NCBI GenBank assembly: GCA_964406445.1
Contig: CAYORU010000035.1
Location: 1-36,204 of the forward strand
Length of the DNA stretch: 36,204 nt
Reading direction: 5' to 3'
Source: SG8-30 sp964406445
GTDB lineage: Bacteria > Pseudomonadota > Gammaproteobacteria > Steroidobacterales > Steroidobacteraceae
This document shows, piece by piece, positions 35,609-36,204 of the stretch. The notes under the pieces are model-generated. The model saw nothing but the letters and a program-made list of their open reading frames with translations. It had not been told where the DNA came from and searched no databases. Positions within the stretch are counted from its first letter, which is position 1. The number at the start of each line of letters is the position of its first letter. Position numbers and translations under genes: made by a program.

Positions 35609-36204
35609 TTGAACGACCTGACCAAGAACATCGTGCTTTGGGTGGTCATCGCGATCGTCCTGCTGGCGGTGTTCTCGAACTTCGGCACCCGGACGGGTGC
35701 CCCGCAGGCCCTGCCTTACTCACAGTTCCTCGAGCTCGTCCAGTCGGACGGGATCCGCTCCGCCACCTTCAAGGGCGACTCCATCGTCGGCCTGCGTGCG
35801 AGCGGCGAGCCCTACGTCACCTACAATCCCGAATCGGACAACTCGGTGCTGATCGGCGTGCTGCAGAAGGAGGGAATCACCTTCGACGCGGCCCCGCCCG
35901 AGCGCCAGTCGCTGCTGCTGCAGCTGCTCATCTCGTCTTTCCCGATCCTGCTGCTGATCGGCGTGTGGATCTACTTCATGCGCCAGATGCAGGGCGGCGC
36001 CGGCGGGCGGGGCGCCATGTCCTTCGGCAAGAGCCGCGCGCGGCTGCTGTCCGAGGACCAGGTCACGGTCACCTTCGCGGACGTCGCCGGCGTGGACGAG
36101 GCCAAGGAAGAGGTCCAGGAGATCGTCGACTTCCTCAAGGACCCGGCCAAGTTCCAGAAGCTCGGCGGCAAGATCCCGAAGGGCGTGCTGATGGTCGGCT
36201 CGCC
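35609..36204 (+). CDS. ftsH: ATP-dependent membrane metalloprotease FtsH, 5' part only
   Basis: The first 198 codons are present; the gene runs off the window. The start is TTG at 35609 (TTG AAC GAC CTG ACC), with AGGAG 7 bases upstream. Membrane segment 1 is at residues about 8-25 (IVLWVVIAIVLLAVF), a periplasmic domain follows (PQALPYSQFLELVQSDGI, VTYNPESDNSVLIGVLQKEGI), membrane segment 2 is at about 104-124, then the AAA start VTFADVAGVDEAKEEVQEIVDFLKDP (in parts). The window ends in MVGSP, the first residues of Walker A. FtsH degrades membrane proteins and regulators such as sigma-32. The zinc protease domain lies beyond the edge. Confidence 0.95.
   Translation, partial: MNDLTKNIVLWVVIAIVLLAVFSNFGTRTGAPQALPYSQFLELVQSDGIRSATFKGDSIVGLRASGEPYVTYNPESDNSVLIGVLQKEGITFDAAPPERQSLLLQLLISSFPILLLIGVWIYFMRQMQGGAGGRGAMSFGKSRARLLSEDQVTVTFADVAGVDEAKEEVQEIVDFLKDPAKFQKLGGKIPKGVLMVGS

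Overview
The window is high-GC chromosomal DNA from a gammaproteobacterium. The evidence is the conserved gene order smpB / ratA-rnfH / bamE / fur / recN-nadK / hrcA-grpE-dnaK-dnaJ-dapB-carA-carB-greA / yhbY / ftsH, together with gammaproteobacterial RatA, RnfH, BamE and tmRNA. A Xanthomonadales- or Chromatiales-like lineage would fit, but I cannot fix the genus from the sequence alone.

Region 1 (1-13,121) is an accessory carbohydrate locus. On the + strand are an exported clan GH-A glycosidase whose C-terminal half looks like an outer-membrane beta-barrel (89-3256), an unknown lipoprotein (3290-4030) and a second GH-A enzyme with C-terminal accessory domains (4068-5831). Converging on them from the other strand is a five-gene run: an exported CBM9-like protein (13049-12288), a 1156-residue GH94/GH149/GH161-like phosphorylase (12277-8807), two cytoplasmic GH17 enzymes (8790-7903 and 7910-6942) and a LacI-family regulator (6871-5801). 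A perfect 16-bp LacI-type palindrome (13106-13121) lies just upstream of the first gene of this run. I infer a beta-1,3-glucan (laminarin-like) or related beta-glucan utilisation system: surface or periplasmic glycosidases, then cytoplasmic GH17 processing and phosphorolysis. No transporter is in the window; it may lie left of position 1.

Region 2 (13,168-20,971) holds a small secreted SHOCT-domain protein, the tmRNA gene ssrA (minus strand, tag ANDDNYALAA), a large REP-like hairpin, the ABC-F protein YheS coupled to a LysR regulator, a divergent pirin plus flavodoxin-like quinone reductase pair, a DUF1295 membrane protein, and smpB, the partner of ssrA, divergent from ratA-rnfH, which converge on bamE.

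Region 3 (21,044-36,204) is core housekeeping: fur, recN-nadK, then the heat-shock and biosynthesis run hrcA-grpE-dnaK-dnaJ-dapB-carA-carB-greA, then yhbY on the other strand and the 5' part of ftsH, which runs off the window. Regulatory sites can be read directly: a CIRCE-like operator before hrcA, strong sigma-32-type promoters before grpE and dnaK and a weaker one before ftsH, a Fur-box-like sequence between bamE and fur, and a leader with hairpin and short upstream ORF before carA. The rlmE gene that usually sits between yhbY and ftsH is missing here. No intergenic stretch exceeds 300 bases.
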